Origin: DATCMA01 sp036563645
GTDB taxonomy: Bacteria > Actinomycetota > Actinomycetes > Mycobacteriales > Micromonosporaceae
Assembly (NCBI GenBank): GCA_036563645.1
Contig: DATCMA010000029.1
Location: 32,722-96,721, forward strand
DNA length: 64,000 nt
Direction: 5' to 3'
The translations under genes were made by a program, and so were the position numbers. The notes under the pieces are model-generated. The model had not been told where the DNA came from. It saw only the letters and a list, made by a program, of their open reading frames with translations, and did not search any database. Below are positions 38,598-47,600 of this stretch, in pieces. Every line of letters starts with the position of its first letter. Positions within the stretch are counted from its first letter, which is position 1.

Positions 38598-39737
38598 ATG
38601 GCCGAGCGACGAGCCGGCAACGCCGATCACTTTGCCGACACCTCCCGTCGACCGGTCGCGGACGAGGGGGTGACGCGCGGGGTCCCCGAGATCGACGCCT
38701 CGGACTACGCGGTGCTCTTGGCCGAGCCCTCCACGGCTGACCTTCGCGCGAAGGTGACCGCGGCGTGGCAGGAGTTCGCCCGAGACTTGAGCAGCGTGCT
38801 GCGGCGGTTGCCCGCGGGAGCCGAGCTTGAGATCACGCTCGATCCCACCGCGACGGGCACGGGTGACGCGGTGTACTCGGTCAGCCTCCACCGAGCGGAG
38901 CCGGACCACCTCACCGGGTTCGCGGTGGGCAACGCCGGGCTGCCGCCCGCGCATCGGATGGATCGGACGGCGATCGCGGAGTTGGTCGCCCTCGGCTGGG
39001 CGCCGCCGGGGGTGGTGGAGGGATCCGCGGAGCGCTTCGGGATTCGGACGGCGGTCGCCGAGACCAATCGACTCGCCGCGGTGGTCACCCGGACGTTGCG
39101 CGACGTCTACGGCGCTCCCCACCCCGCCTTCCTCGTCTACCTCGCGCACCGGGACGGCGAGCCGGTTCCGGTGGACCCCATCGGCAGCGCGCGGCCGGAG
39201 GCGGTGCGGAGCAGGTCCGAGATTGACCTTCTCGCTCTCGACGACCGATCGCCCGACGACGCACGGCCGTTGGACGAACGGGTCCGCGCCGTGGTGGCCG
39301 CGATGATGCAGAGCACCCCTGATCAGTTGCATGTGGACGCCGACGGGGACATCGGCATCCGCGCCGGGTCGGCGATGGTTTTCGTTCGGGTCCGCGACAA
39401 CCCGCCGTTGGTGGACGTCTTCTCCCCCGTGCTGACCGAGGTTCGGCCGACCGAGCAGCTCTACGCGCGACTCTCCGAGTTGACCAATCGGATGCCGATC
39501 GGTCGTCTCTACTGCGCCAACGACACGGTGTGGGCGTCGGTACCCGTCTTCGGCCGTAGCTTCCAGCCGGTGCACCTGGTGCTCGCCATCCAGGTCATGA
39601 CGGGACTCGCCGACGAGCTGGACGATCGGCTGCACGGGGAGTTCGGCGGTCGACGCTTCTTCGGCGACGATCGGGCGCTCCACGAGGGAGAGCGGACGTC
39701 CTCGGACGGCGAGCACCGCACCGGGATGTACCTCTGA
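38598..39737 (+). CDS. YbjN/T3SS-chaperone-like (TY-Chap) domain protein
   Basis: A 379-residue soluble protein. The N-terminal half (residues about 45-190) looks like a CesT/YopN-type chaperone fold (TAAWQEFARDLSSVLRRLP, GTGDAVYSVSLHRAE). The C-terminal half (about 215-355) looks like YbjN (IGIRAGSAMVFVRVRDNPPLVDVFSPVL, split here: IGIRAGSAMVFVRV, then NPPLVDVFSPVL), with NRMPIGRLYCANDTVWA. Such proteins are frequent in actinobacteria and are thought to act as peptide-binding chaperones; no client is known. Assignment is from pattern memory and moderate. It is divergent from the fructosamine kinase gene. Confidence 0.6.
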   Translation: MAERRAGNADHFADTSRRPVADEGVTRGVPEIDASDYAVLLAEPSTADLRAKVTAAWQEFARDLSSVLRRLPAGAELEITLDPTATGTGDAVYSVSLHRAEPDHLTGFAVGNAGLPPAHRMDRTAIAELVALGWAPPGVVEGSAERFGIRTAVAETNRLAAVVTRTLRDVYGAPHPAFLVYLAHRDGEPVPVDPIGSARPEAVRSRSEIDLLALDDRSPDDARPLDERVRAVVAAMMQSTPDQLHVDADGDIGIRAGSAMVFVRVRDNPPLVDVFSPVLTEVRPTEQLYARLSELTNRMPIGRLYCANDTVWASVPVFGRSFQPVHLVLAIQVMTGLADELDDRLHGEFGGRRFFGDDRALHEGERTSSDGEHRTGMYL

Positions 39738-39783
39738 CGGCCGGTACCGCGGGTTCCGGTCGGCCGCCACGCTCCCGCCGACG

Positions 39784-40971
39784 TCAGCCGAGGGTGGTGA
39801 GCTCGCTGATCGTGACGTTCCCGAAGGTGGTGCCGTCGTGGCGGACCTCCCGCAGATACCAGCTCTGCTGCGGGGTGCGGGACTGGTTGAAGTACCACGT
39901 GCCGCGTGGACTCTCGATCAGGCCGATCTTGCCGAGCGCGAGGTTGAGCTGCTGCGGGGTGAGGTCGTTCTTCGTGAGCCGGATCGCCCGGTCCAGCACG
40001 AGCGCCGCGTCGAAGGACGCCATGGCGTACGTGGTGGGCGAGGAGCCGTGCTTCTTCCGGTAGTTGGTGGCGAAGCGCATGTTGATGGCGTTGTCGAGGT
40101 CGGCGGAGTAGTTCATGGCGGTCATGACGCCCTCGGCGAGCTCGCCGAGGGCGTCCAGCACGCTCCCCTCGGTGAGGAAGCCAGGGCCATAGATGCGTCC
40201 CCGGTAGCCGGCGCTGCGCAGCTCCCGGAGGAACTCGATCGCCGCGGCTCCGGCGTAGAAGCAGTAGATGGCTTGGGGATCCTGGGCGAGGAGTTGCTGC
40301 ACCGTGGCGCGGAAGGCGCCCCGGGGTGGGTTGGTGGTGAACGGCGCCCACACCACGGGCAAGGACAGCCGCGAGTCGGAGCCGAACGCGTCGAGGAAGC
40401 CCTGAATGGAGTCCCGACCTCCGGTGTAGTCGAGGGCGGACAAGGAGACCCGCTCGGAGCGGCGGAGCTGGCGCTTGACGAACGTGCCCATCGCGCGTCC
40501 AGGCTCGTCGTTGATGTACGACGTCCGCCAGATGTAGAGGACACCCTGGAGGTTGCGGGGCGAGGCGTTGGAGCCGAGCAGCGGAACGCGCGCTTGCTCG
40601 ACCGCGTCCCGAATGCTGAGCATGACTTCGGAGCTCGCCACTCCGGTGATGGCGAGAACGTCCTCTTTGATCAGCCGTTCGAACGCCGCCCGCCCGCTTT
40701 GGGCCGAATCGCCTTCATCCTCGACGATGACGTCGACGGGGTGACCGCCGAGTCGGTGGTTGGTGAGGTCGAGGTAGAGCTGGAAGCCATTGATCATTTC
40801 CTCGCCGATCGGCTTGTATCCGCCGGTCTGCGGCGCGATAAGGCCGATCTTGATTGGCTCGCTGCGCTCTGCCTCGTCGTCCCCCTCGCCCCAACCGCAC
40901 GCACCGGTGAGCCCGGCCGCGCCGAGGGAGGCCATGAGCTTGAGCATCTGCCGGCGGTCCATGAGCGACAC
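39784..40971 (-). CDS. Branched-chain amino acid-type ABC substrate-binding lipoprotein (orphan)
   Basis: A 395-residue periplasmic-binding protein type 1. A signal peptide ends in the lipobox LTGAC (Cys at about residue 25). The mature part starts KIGLIAPQTGGYKPIGEEMINGFQLYLD, split as KIGLIAPQTGGYKPIGEEM and NGFQLYLD, the LivK/UrtA signature. VGTFVK-like and ASFDAALVLDRAIRL elements follow. No permease or ATPase gene lies nearby, so it either works with a remote transporter or is a sensor input. A GTG at 40971 or the ATG three codons later (40962) may be the start. Confidence 0.87.
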   Translation of the reverse strand: MSLMDRRQMLKLMASLGAAGLTGACGWGEGDDEAERSEPIKIGLIAPQTGGYKPIGEEMINGFQLYLDLTNHRLGGHPVDVIVEDEGDSAQSGRAAFERLIKEDVLAITGVASSEVMLSIRDAVEQARVPLLGSNASPRNLQGVLYIWRTSYINDEPGRAMGTFVKRQLRRSERVSLSALDYTGGRDSIQGFLDAFGSDSRLSLPVVWAPFTTNPPRGAFRATVQQLLAQDPQAIYCFYAGAAAIEFLRELRSAGYRGRIYGPGFLTEGSVLDALGELAEGVMTAMNYSADLDNAINMRFATNYRKKHGSSPTTYAMASFDAALVLDRAIRLTKNDLTPQQLNLALGKIGLIESPRGTWYFNQSRTPQQSWYLREVRHDGTTFGNVTISELTTLG

Positions 40972-41420
40972 GGCTGTCCTTCCGCACTGTGACCGATCTC
41001 GATCCCTCCGGGGTTTTACCCGCTCGGCGACACTGCGTCAACGGAGCGAGGCCAGGGTGGCGGAGGAGCAGGAGGTTTGGACGACGGGCGGTGGGACGGC
41101 GTGCGCTGCGGAACGAGCGGGACGAAACATCCGTTTTCTGGGCGAAGAAGTACGGAGGAATGGCGCGTTCAGGTGTCGTGACTGGAGCGCCGCGGCAGCG
41201 CAAACACATTGATGTATGACGAATATTCTAATGATGAATGACTATGTGGTCCCATGTCTATCCTTACGCTGCGTAATCGCCATCGCGTCCAAGGGATCGA
41301 CAGACATGGACACACGGGGGGCCTGAACGCGTCGGAGTGGGCCGTCGTGAGGCGGGATGACGCGCGGCGCGCGTCAATCACCCGCGTGGCGATCGCCGCG
41401 ATTGCGGGAAGATAGACAGT
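40972..41420. promoter_or_regulatory. Intergenic region between the binding-protein gene and bpa
   Basis: About 450 bases between divergent genes with no convincing protein. The middle (41200-41280) is AT-richer and holds the palindrome GAATATTC at 41221-41228, a possible operator. TATCCT near 41260 could be a -10 element for bpa, but I see no good -35. Confidence 0.3.
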
Positions 41421-42032
41421 ATGACCGAAGCGCCGCGCAACGCCGAAGGGAACCAGGGGCCGGACAAGCCGGAGGCGCGCCGTGCCGGGACAGTCGTCGT
41501 GGTCGGGCCGGACGGCCGACCGCTCGGCACGGTCGACGCTGATGCCGAGCGAGAGGCGGACGCGGAAGATCCGTCACGCCTCGTGGAGCAGCCGGCGAAG
41601 GTCATGCGGATCGGCAGCATGATCAAGCAGCTCCTCGAGGAGGTGCGCTCGGCACCGCTGGATGAGGCGAGTCGCCACCGGTTGCGGGAGATCCACCAGC
41701 GGTCGATCTCGGAGCTTGAGGAAGGCCTCGCCCCGGAGCTGCGGGAGGAGCTCAAGCGGATTTCGCTTCCGTTTGACGAGAACAGCACGCCCACGGAGGC
41801 GGAGTTGCGCGTCGCGCAGGCGCAGCTCGTGGGGTGGCTGGAAGGGCTCTTCCACGGCATCCAGGCGGCGTTAGTGGCTCAACAGATGGCGGCCCGGCTG
41901 CAACTCGAGCAGATGCGCAGCGGTCGGCCGGCCTTGCCGGGCGGCCCGGGGATGGGGCCCGGCGGGTCTGGTCAGCCCGGGCCGGGTGGGCCAGGTGGGC
42001 CCGGAGACCCCCGCACCGGTCAGTACCTCTAA
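41421..42032 (+). CDS. bpa: Bacterial proteasome activator Bpa (PafE)
   Basis: ATP-independent ring activator of the actinobacterial 20S proteasome. The 203-residue protein has the marker VVVVGPDGRPLGTVD, a four-helix core (MIRSMIKQLL-type region; SRHRLREIHQRSISELEEGL; EAELRVAQAQLVGWLEGLF) and a Gly/Pro-rich tail ending in GQYL, the docking motif that opens the proteasome gate. Its presence implies a Pup-proteasome system elsewhere in the genome. The TAA stop overlaps the stop of the convergent HAD gene (42029-42032). Confidence 0.95.
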   Translation: MTEAPRNAEGNQGPDKPEARRAGTVVVVGPDGRPLGTVDADAEREADAEDPSRLVEQPAKVMRIGSMIKQLLEEVRSAPLDEASRHRLREIHQRSISELEEGLAPELREELKRISLPFDENSTPTEAELRVAQAQLVGWLEGLFHGIQAALVAQQMAARLQLEQMRSGRPALPGGPGMGPGGSGQPGPGGPGGPGDPRTGQYL

Positions 42033-42853
42033 GACTCCGGTCCGGCCGGGCGGAGCTGGAAGAGCTCCTCGAGGTAGGCGGCTACGCCGTCCTCCTCGTT
42101 CGACGCGGTCACCTCATCCGCGATCTCGCGTACCGCCTGATGCGCGTTCGACACGGCTACCGCCCGGCCGGCCCACGTCAACATCGGAACGTCGTTCGGC
42201 ATATCGCCGAACGCGATGACGTCGGCGGGGCCCAGCCCCCAGCGTTCACAGAGCCACGCCAGGCCGGCGGCCTTGGTCACCCCCGCGGCGGAGATCTCCA
42301 CCAGGCCCGAGTACGACGAATGCGTCGCCTCGGCGAGACCGGCGATCGCCCCGGTGACGATCTGGACGAAGGTCTCCGGGTCCTGATCGCTGCGCGCGAG
42401 CAGCTTGACCGCGGGAGCGGAGAGGAGATCGTCCTCGGCGACGACGTAGGCGCTCGGGTGGTTGGCGTTCCAATGCGCCGGCCAGTCCTCGCCATGCCAC
42501 ATCACCCGCCCGTCGTCGACCTCCACGGCGAAGGTGACCCCGGGCACCGCCGCGCGGAGTCGACGCGCGACCTCGGCCAACAGCTCGGGAGCGAGCGGGT
42601 CGGCGCGGAGCACCCGATCGGTGAGGGGGTCGTAGACGACGGCGCCGTTGGCGCAGACCGCGGGCAGCGGGGCGTGCAGTTGGTCGTACACCGCGGCGAG
42701 CCACCGCAGGGGGCGGCCGGTGACCAGCACGACCCGGCACCCCTGGGCGGAGAGCCGCTCCAGCGCCGCCGCGGTCCGGCTGCTGACGGTCTTGTCCTTC
42801 CGGAGCAGAGTGCCGTCGAGATCGGTGGCGACCAGCTGCGGTAGGTGTCCCAT
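42029..42853 (-). CDS. Cof-type HAD-superfamily hydrolase (second of a pair)
   Basis: A 274-residue HAD IIB phosphatase. Motif I is VATDLDGTLLRKD, motif II VLVTGRPLRWL, the motif III Lys lies in APAVKLLAR, and motif IV is IAFGDMPNDVPML. The substrate is probably a small phosphorylated metabolite. It overlaps the stop of the upstream HAD gene (TGATG), so the two are translationally coupled paralogues. A GTG one codon earlier (42856) is possible. Confidence 0.93.
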   Translation of the reverse strand: MGHLPQLVATDLDGTLLRKDKTVSSRTAAALERLSAQGCRVVLVTGRPLRWLAAVYDQLHAPLPAVCANGAVVYDPLTDRVLRADPLAPELLAEVARRLRAAVPGVTFAVEVDDGRVMWHGEDWPAHWNANHPSAYVVAEDDLLSAPAVKLLARSDQDPETFVQIVTGAIAGLAEATHSSYSGLVEISAAGVTKAAGLAWLCERWGLGPADVIAFGDMPNDVPMLTWAGRAVAVSNAHQAVREIADEVTASNEEDGVAAYLEELFQLRPAGPES

Positions 42854-43674
42854 CACTGGGACAGTAACTGATCTAGGTACACCGCCACCCCGTCGTCATC
42901 GTTACGTAACGTGACCTCGTCGGCCGCGGACCGCACGTGCGGATGCGCGTTGGCCACCGCGACCCGGCTCCAGCCGGCCCACTCGAACATCGGCAGGTCA
43001 TTGGGCATGTCGCCGAAGACGAGCACCTCCGCGGGGTCAACCCCGAGCGCCTCGGCCACGACGCGCAGACCGGTGGCCTTGTCGACCCCGGGCGGCGTGA
43101 TCTCAAGGAAGCCGAGCCCGGCCTGCGTGATCGTGGCCACGGTCGGCGGCACGATCTCCCGAGCGATGGCGAGCAGCTCGTCCACGTCGTAGCTCGTGCT
43201 GCGCGCGAAGGCCTTGATCACCGTTCCAGTGAGGCACTCGGCGCGGGTACGCGGCTCGAAGCGATCGGGGTACGGCCAGGCCGGATCGGGGTCGCCCCAG
43301 AGCGGGGCGTTCGGGGTGTCCAGCGCCTCGACCATGACGCGCAGCGGCCCGACGGCCCGCTCCAGCTCGGTCAGCACCGCCGCCAGGGTGTCCCCGGACA
43401 TGCGCTCATCGCGCAGGATCACCGGGTCGTCGGGGTCGGTGTGGTCCACGACGCGGCCACCGCCGGCCAACACGAGGAAGTCGGCGGCCCGGATGTCGTT
43501 GCGGGTGAGCGCGGTCAGCCGCGGGCCGCGGCCGGTCGCTCCGACGATGGGGATGCCCGCCGCGCGGACCCGGTCGAGCACCGCGTGCGTGTACGCCGAG
43601 ACCGTGTCATCGCTGCGCACCAGGGTGCCGTCGAGGTCGGTCGCGACGAGCTTCGGTAGACCCGGGCGAGGCAT
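42853..43674 (-). CDS. Cof-type HAD-superfamily hydrolase (first of a pair)
   Basis: A 273-residue HAD IIB phosphatase with VATDLDGTLVRSDD, GATGRGPRLTALT, TVIKAFAR and VFGDMPNDLPMFEWAG. It is clearly related to the next gene, so the pair arose by duplication. ATG at 43674 follows AAGGAGGG. Both lie downstream of serS on the same strand, an order kept in many actinobacteria. Confidence 0.93.
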   Translation of the reverse strand: MPRPGLPKLVATDLDGTLVRSDDTVSAYTHAVLDRVRAAGIPIVGATGRGPRLTALTRNDIRAADFLVLAGGGRVVDHTDPDDPVILRDERMSGDTLAAVLTELERAVGPLRVMVEALDTPNAPLWGDPDPAWPYPDRFEPRTRAECLTGTVIKAFARSTSYDVDELLAIAREIVPPTVATITQAGLGFLEITPPGVDKATGLRVVAEALGVDPAEVLVFGDMPNDLPMFEWAGWSRVAVANAHPHVRSAADEVTLRNDDDGVAVYLDQLLSQ

Positions 43675-43772
43675 CGTTCCCTCCTTAACGACCGCTGAGA
43701 AGCGGGGGAGAAAACGTACCTCCGTCAACGCCACCTGGCCACGACTTCGCGGCGAAGTGGCGCGGGTCGTGA

Positions 43773-45029
43773 CTACCGCTGGGGTTCGAGCACCTCGCGA
43801 CCGACGTAGGGCTGCAGCGCCTTGGGCACCCGCACCGACCCGTCCGGCTGCTGGTGGTTCTCCAAGATGGGTACGAGCCACCGGGTGGTGGCCAGCGTCC
43901 CGTTGAGCGTCGCGGCCATCTGGGTCTTGCCGCTCTCGTCCCGGTAGCGGATGTTGAGGCGGCGCGCCTGGAAGGTGGTGCAGTTGGAGGTGGAGGTGAC
44001 CTCCAGGTAGCGGCCCTGCGATGGCAGCCACGCCTCGCAGTCGTACTTGCGGGCTGCGCTGGCGCCCAGGTCCCCGGCCGCCACGTCGATCACCCGGTAC
44101 GGAATTTCGACCTTGGCGAGCATCTCCTCCTGCCAGGCGAGGAAACGCAGGTGCTCCTCGTGCGCCTGCTCCGGGCGGCAGAAGGAGAACATCTCGACCT
44201 TGTCGAATTGGTGCACCCGGATGATGCCGCGGACGTCCTTGCCGTAGGAGCCGGCCTCCCGCCGGTAGCACGACGACCAGCCGACATAGCGAATGGGCGC
44301 GTCGAGCTCCAGGATCTCGTCGGCGTGGTAGGCGGCCAGCGGGACCTCAGACGTGCCGACCAGGTACAAGTCGTCGGCCTCCAGCCGGTAGACCTCGCTG
44401 GCGTGCTCGCCGAGGAAGCCCGTCCCCTCCATCGACTCGGGCTTGACCAACGTCGGCGGGATCACCGGGGTGAAGCCGTACTGCAGGGCCTGGTTCACCG
44501 CGAGCTGGAGGAGACCAAGCTGGAGGAGCGCGCCCACGCCGGTCAAGTAGTAGAAGCGGCTTCCGGACGCCTTCGCTCCGCGCTCGATGTCGATGGCCCG
44601 CAGCCCCTCGGCGAGCTGGACGTGGTCCCGGGGGTTGTCGATGGCAGGGCGTTCCCCAACCTCGCGGAGGACGACGTAGTCGTCGGCACCGCCGTGCGGC
44701 GCGCCCTCCTCGACGAGATTCGGGATCGCCAACTGCAGGCTGCGCAGCCGCTTCTCGGCCTCGGTAACGGCCGCCTCGGCCGCCTTCACCTCGGCGGCGA
44801 GCTCCTTCGTGCGCGCCAGCAGCGCGGCCTTCTCCTCGCCGGTGGCCTTCGGCATCTGCTTGCCGAGCTGCTTCTGCTCGGCGCGCAGCGACTCGAAGCG
44901 CGCCACCGCGCTGCGCCGTCGCTCGTCGGCGTCGAGCAGCTCGTCCACGATCGCCTCGGAGGCGCCTCGCGCGCGCTGGCTGGCACGGACGACATCGGGG
45001 TTCTCGCGGAGCAAGCGCAGGTCAATCAC
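43773..45029 (-). CDS. serS: Serine-tRNA ligase
   Basis: Class II aminoacyl-tRNA synthetase charging tRNA-Ser and tRNA-Sec. The 418-residue protein begins MIDLRLLRENPDVVRASQRAR, and a long antiparallel coiled coil (residues about 28-100) binds the tRNA long arm. Class II motifs follow: SMEGTGFLG, LYLVGTSEVPLAAYH, VGWSSCYRREAGSYGKD (motif 2), EVTSTSNCTTFQARR and NGTLATTRWLVPILENHQ (motif 3). GTG start at 45029. It is the last core gene before the accessory region; no tRNA gene is seen beside it. Confidence 0.96.
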   Translation of the reverse strand: MIDLRLLRENPDVVRASQRARGASEAIVDELLDADERRRSAVARFESLRAEQKQLGKQMPKATGEEKAALLARTKELAAEVKAAEAAVTEAEKRLRSLQLAIPNLVEEGAPHGGADDYVVLREVGERPAIDNPRDHVQLAEGLRAIDIERGAKASGSRFYYLTGVGALLQLGLLQLAVNQALQYGFTPVIPPTLVKPESMEGTGFLGEHASEVYRLEADDLYLVGTSEVPLAAYHADEILELDAPIRYVGWSSCYRREAGSYGKDVRGIIRVHQFDKVEMFSFCRPEQAHEEHLRFLAWQEEMLAKVEIPYRVIDVAAGDLGASAARKYDCEAWLPSQGRYLEVTSTSNCTTFQARRLNIRYRDESGKTQMAATLNGTLATTRWLVPILENHQQPDGSVRVPKALQPYVGREVLEPQR

Positions 45030-45374
45030 GGGTTCTCAGCCTACCCGGGCCGGGTACGCGACTCGCGTCAATACCCGCCCTCGGTCGTGTGATCGGCTCC
45101 GCGTCGCGGGGCGCGCCGTCCTCCGCGGCCGCGGGGTGGCGCCGGGCGGGGCGAGCGCGCGGGCGGCCGGTCCGTGGCGGGGCACCCGCGGCGCGGGTCG
45201 AGGTGTGCGCGATTGCGTCATCGGCCATTCGCTTTTGCAGCACCTCGCCCCTGGCCTGATCAGTAGCGTCGTTCGCATCGGCCGAGGTGAATCCGCACTC
45301 GCGGGGACACGCCGTCCCCGGGTGTCCGCGTACGGCAGCCGTCGCAACCCACCGACTTCGGAGGTTCGCCTGTC
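45030..45374. promoter_or_regulatory. Divergent serS / hydroxylase intergenic region
   Basis: About 345 bases between serS and the first accessory gene. It holds GGAGG at 45360-45364, ten bases before the hydroxylase ATG. I see no clear promoter consensus, repeat or attachment-site-like direct repeat. Confidence 0.35.
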
Positions 45375-46945
45375 ATGGTTCAGGTCTCGACCGCTGCACC
45401 GCGCTCGGAAACCGCCCCGCCGGTTCTGGGTGACGACGCTGACGTGCCCAACGAGCTGCTCACGGGCGACGAATACCTGGAGAGCCTGCGCGATGGCCGT
45501 CAGATCTTCATCGACGGCGAGGTGGTCAAGGACGTCACTGCGCACCCGGCGTTCCGCCAGACCGCGTTGTCGACCGCGCAGCTCTACGACGCGCTGCACC
45601 ACCCCGATACCCGCGACATTATGACCACTGTGGACCGGTACACGGGTGCGCGCACCCACCGGTTCTTCACCCCCTCCCACTCCGCCGAGGAGCTGCTCCT
45701 GGCCCGCGACGCGATCGAGTGCTGGGCGCGGATGAGCTACGGCTTCATGAACCGCACCCCGGACTACAAGGCCTCGTTCATGGCGGGCCTCGCGGTCACG
45801 CACGACTTCTACGAGCCGTTCCAGGACAGCGCGTGGGGGTGGTACGAGCGCTACGCGCGCAAAGGGCTGTTCATCAGCCACGTCATCGTCAACCCGCCGG
45901 TGGACCGGCACAAGCCGGCGCACGAGATCCGGGACGTCTACCTGAGAGTGGTCGAGGAGCGCGACGACGGCATCGTCGTCGAAGGCGCCAAGCTCATGGG
46001 CACCGCCGCGGCGATCACGCACGCGGCGTTCGTGGGCCAGATCCACCTGGCGAACCTCGAAGCCGGCAAGGCCGAGGACATGGCGCTGGCGTTCATGGCC
46101 CCCTTGAACACACCGGGCCTCAAGGTCGTGTGCCGCCCGTCGTACGCGCAGAAGGCGACCAGCCCGTACGACTACCCGCTGTCGAGCCGGTTCGACGAGA
46201 ACGACTCGGTGCTCATCTTCGACCGCGCGTTCATCCCCTGGGAGAACGTCCTCATCTACCGCGACACCAAGAAGATCTACGAGTACTTCCCGCGCAGCGG
46301 GCTGCTGGCCCGCGGCTTCTTCCAGGCCGCGATCCGTATGGCGGTGAAGTTGGAGTTCATGTCCGGGTTGCTCGACCGCGGCACCCAGCTCAACGGGACG
46401 GACAAGTTCCGCGGCGTCCAGGCTGGGCTCGGCGAGCTGCTCGCCTGGCGGCACCTGACGTGGGCGGTGACGACCGCGATGGCCAGCGACCCGGAGCCCG
46501 GCCCGGGCGACACCGTCCTTTTCCGCGCATGGACTACGCCGCCGGGTACCGCGTCATCGCCCCCTTGAGCTGGGAGCGTACGCACCGGTTCTTCGAGGAG
46601 CACCTCGCGGCCTCCCTGCTGATGACGCCGTCCAGCGCGGCGGACATGACGAACCCGGCGCTGCGGCCGCTCATCGACCGCTACCTGCGCGGCTCGGCGG
46701 GCTCCGCGGAAGACCGGGTGAAGCTCTTCAAGCTCGCCTGGGACGCGCTCGGCACGGAGTTCGGCGGCCGGCACGAGCTCTACGAGCTCAACTACGCGGG
46801 TAGCCCGGACCAGGTGCGGCTCGACTGCGCCAACTGGTCACGCGGCAAGGGCCTCCTCGACTCGTACGGGGCCTTCGTCCAGCAGTGCATGGACGACTAC
46901 GACGTCAACGGGTGGCGCCGCGGGCGGTGGAGCGCCGACGCCTGA
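45375..46945 (+). CDS. 4-hydroxyphenylacetate 3-monooxygenase-type oxygenase (HpaB family), frameshifted
   Basis: FADH2-using oxygenase that ortho-hydroxylates phenols. The first frame runs to 46568 and carries GDEYLESLRDGRQIFIDGE, RFFTPSHSAEELLLARDAIE, VNPPVDRHKPAHEI and AFMAPLNTPGLKVVCR, all HpaB marks. From about 46520 the matching sequence continues in another frame (MDYAAGYRVIAPLSWERTH to the stop at 46945). Restoring one T in the run at 46519-46522 gives a single product of about 523 residues, the normal HpaB length. Either a sequencing or assembly indel in a homopolymer or a real mutation. The reductase gene follows by 64 bases. The substrate is probably a 4-hydroxyphenyl compound made by the neighbouring genes. 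Confidence 0.88.
46519..46522 (+). other. Frameshift site in the HpaB-type gene
   Basis: TTTT here separates the two reading frames of the oxygenase. Five Ts would read Val-Leu-Phe-Pro-Arg-Met-Asp-Tyr across the junction and join both halves without other change. Confidence 0.7.
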
Positions 46946-47009
46946 CCCGGATCCAGTGGTGAAGGCGGGCGGCCGTCATCGGCCGCCCGCCGGCGACGAG
47001 GAGACGAGG

Positions 47010-47507
47010 ATGCAGAACGACCTGCGGAGCATCATGCGGCATTTCGCCACCGGCGTCTGCATTGTCACCACCTACGCGGAGCAGTCAGGCGAGCGGCGTC
47101 ACGACGCCGTGACGATCAACTCGTTCACCTCGATCTCGCTGGAGCCGCCGCTGGTGTCGCTGTGCCTGCGCGTGGGCTCCCGCTTCCTCGCCGACATGCT
47201 GCGCAGCGGGGTGTTCGCGGTGTCCATTTTGGCCGCTGGCGGCGAGCAGCTCGCCCGTTCCCTGGCTCGCGACCGGGACACCCGCGCCCCGGTGGTGCGG
47301 TCGCTGGCCGCTCGCCCGGGCCGGGTGACCGGCGCGCTGGTCCTCGACGGGGCCGGCTGGCTGGAGTGCGCCGTCCGCGACCACCTCACCATCGGCGACC
47401 ACGTGCTCGTCATCGGCACGGTGCTCAGCGCGGCCGCTGATGACAACCAAACCCCTTTGATCTTTCTCCGCGGAGGGTTCCACACCGTGGGGGGAACCCG
47501 CCCGTGA
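47010..47507 (+). CDS. Flavin reductase (HpaC/DIM6 family)
   Basis: Supplies reduced flavin to the upstream oxygenase. The 165-residue split-barrel protein has MRHFATGVCIVTTYA at the start, then VTINSFTSISLEPPLVSLCL (flavin-binding strand) and SGVFAVSILAAGGEQLAR, with the C-terminal DHVLVIGTVLSA and PLIFLRGGFHTV typical of the family. The ATG at 47010 follows GAGGAGACGAGG; the longer frame from 46956 is rejected. It forms a two-gene operon with the oxygenase and ends in a strong hairpin. Confidence 0.9.
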   Translation: MQNDLRSIMRHFATGVCIVTTYAEQSGERRHDAVTINSFTSISLEPPLVSLCLRVGSRFLADMLRSGVFAVSILAAGGEQLARSLARDRDTRAPVVRSLAARPGRVTGALVLDGAGWLECAVRDHLTIGDHVLVIGTVLSAAADDNQTPLIFLRGGFHTVGGTRP

Positions 47508-47542
47508 GGTGCTGGCCTCGGCTCTGACCCCTTGAAGGCGAC

Positions 47543-47576
47543 GAGGCAGGTGTGACGCGAGCGCCACACCTGCCTC
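47543..47576. terminator. Bidirectional hairpin terminator
   Basis: A 12-bp perfect stem (GAGGCAGGTGTG at 47543-47554, complement at 47565-47576) with a 10-base loop, between the convergent flavin reductase and AMP-ligase genes. Confidence 0.75.
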
Positions 47577-47600
47577 CCGGCCGCGGAGGACGTGATGACG

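Noticed and set aside
45030..45374. tRNA gene or attachment site next to serS marking the left edge of the accessory region
   Set aside because: No cloverleaf with a GGTTCGA-type arm and no matching direct repeat at the right edge (61583-62259) could be seen.
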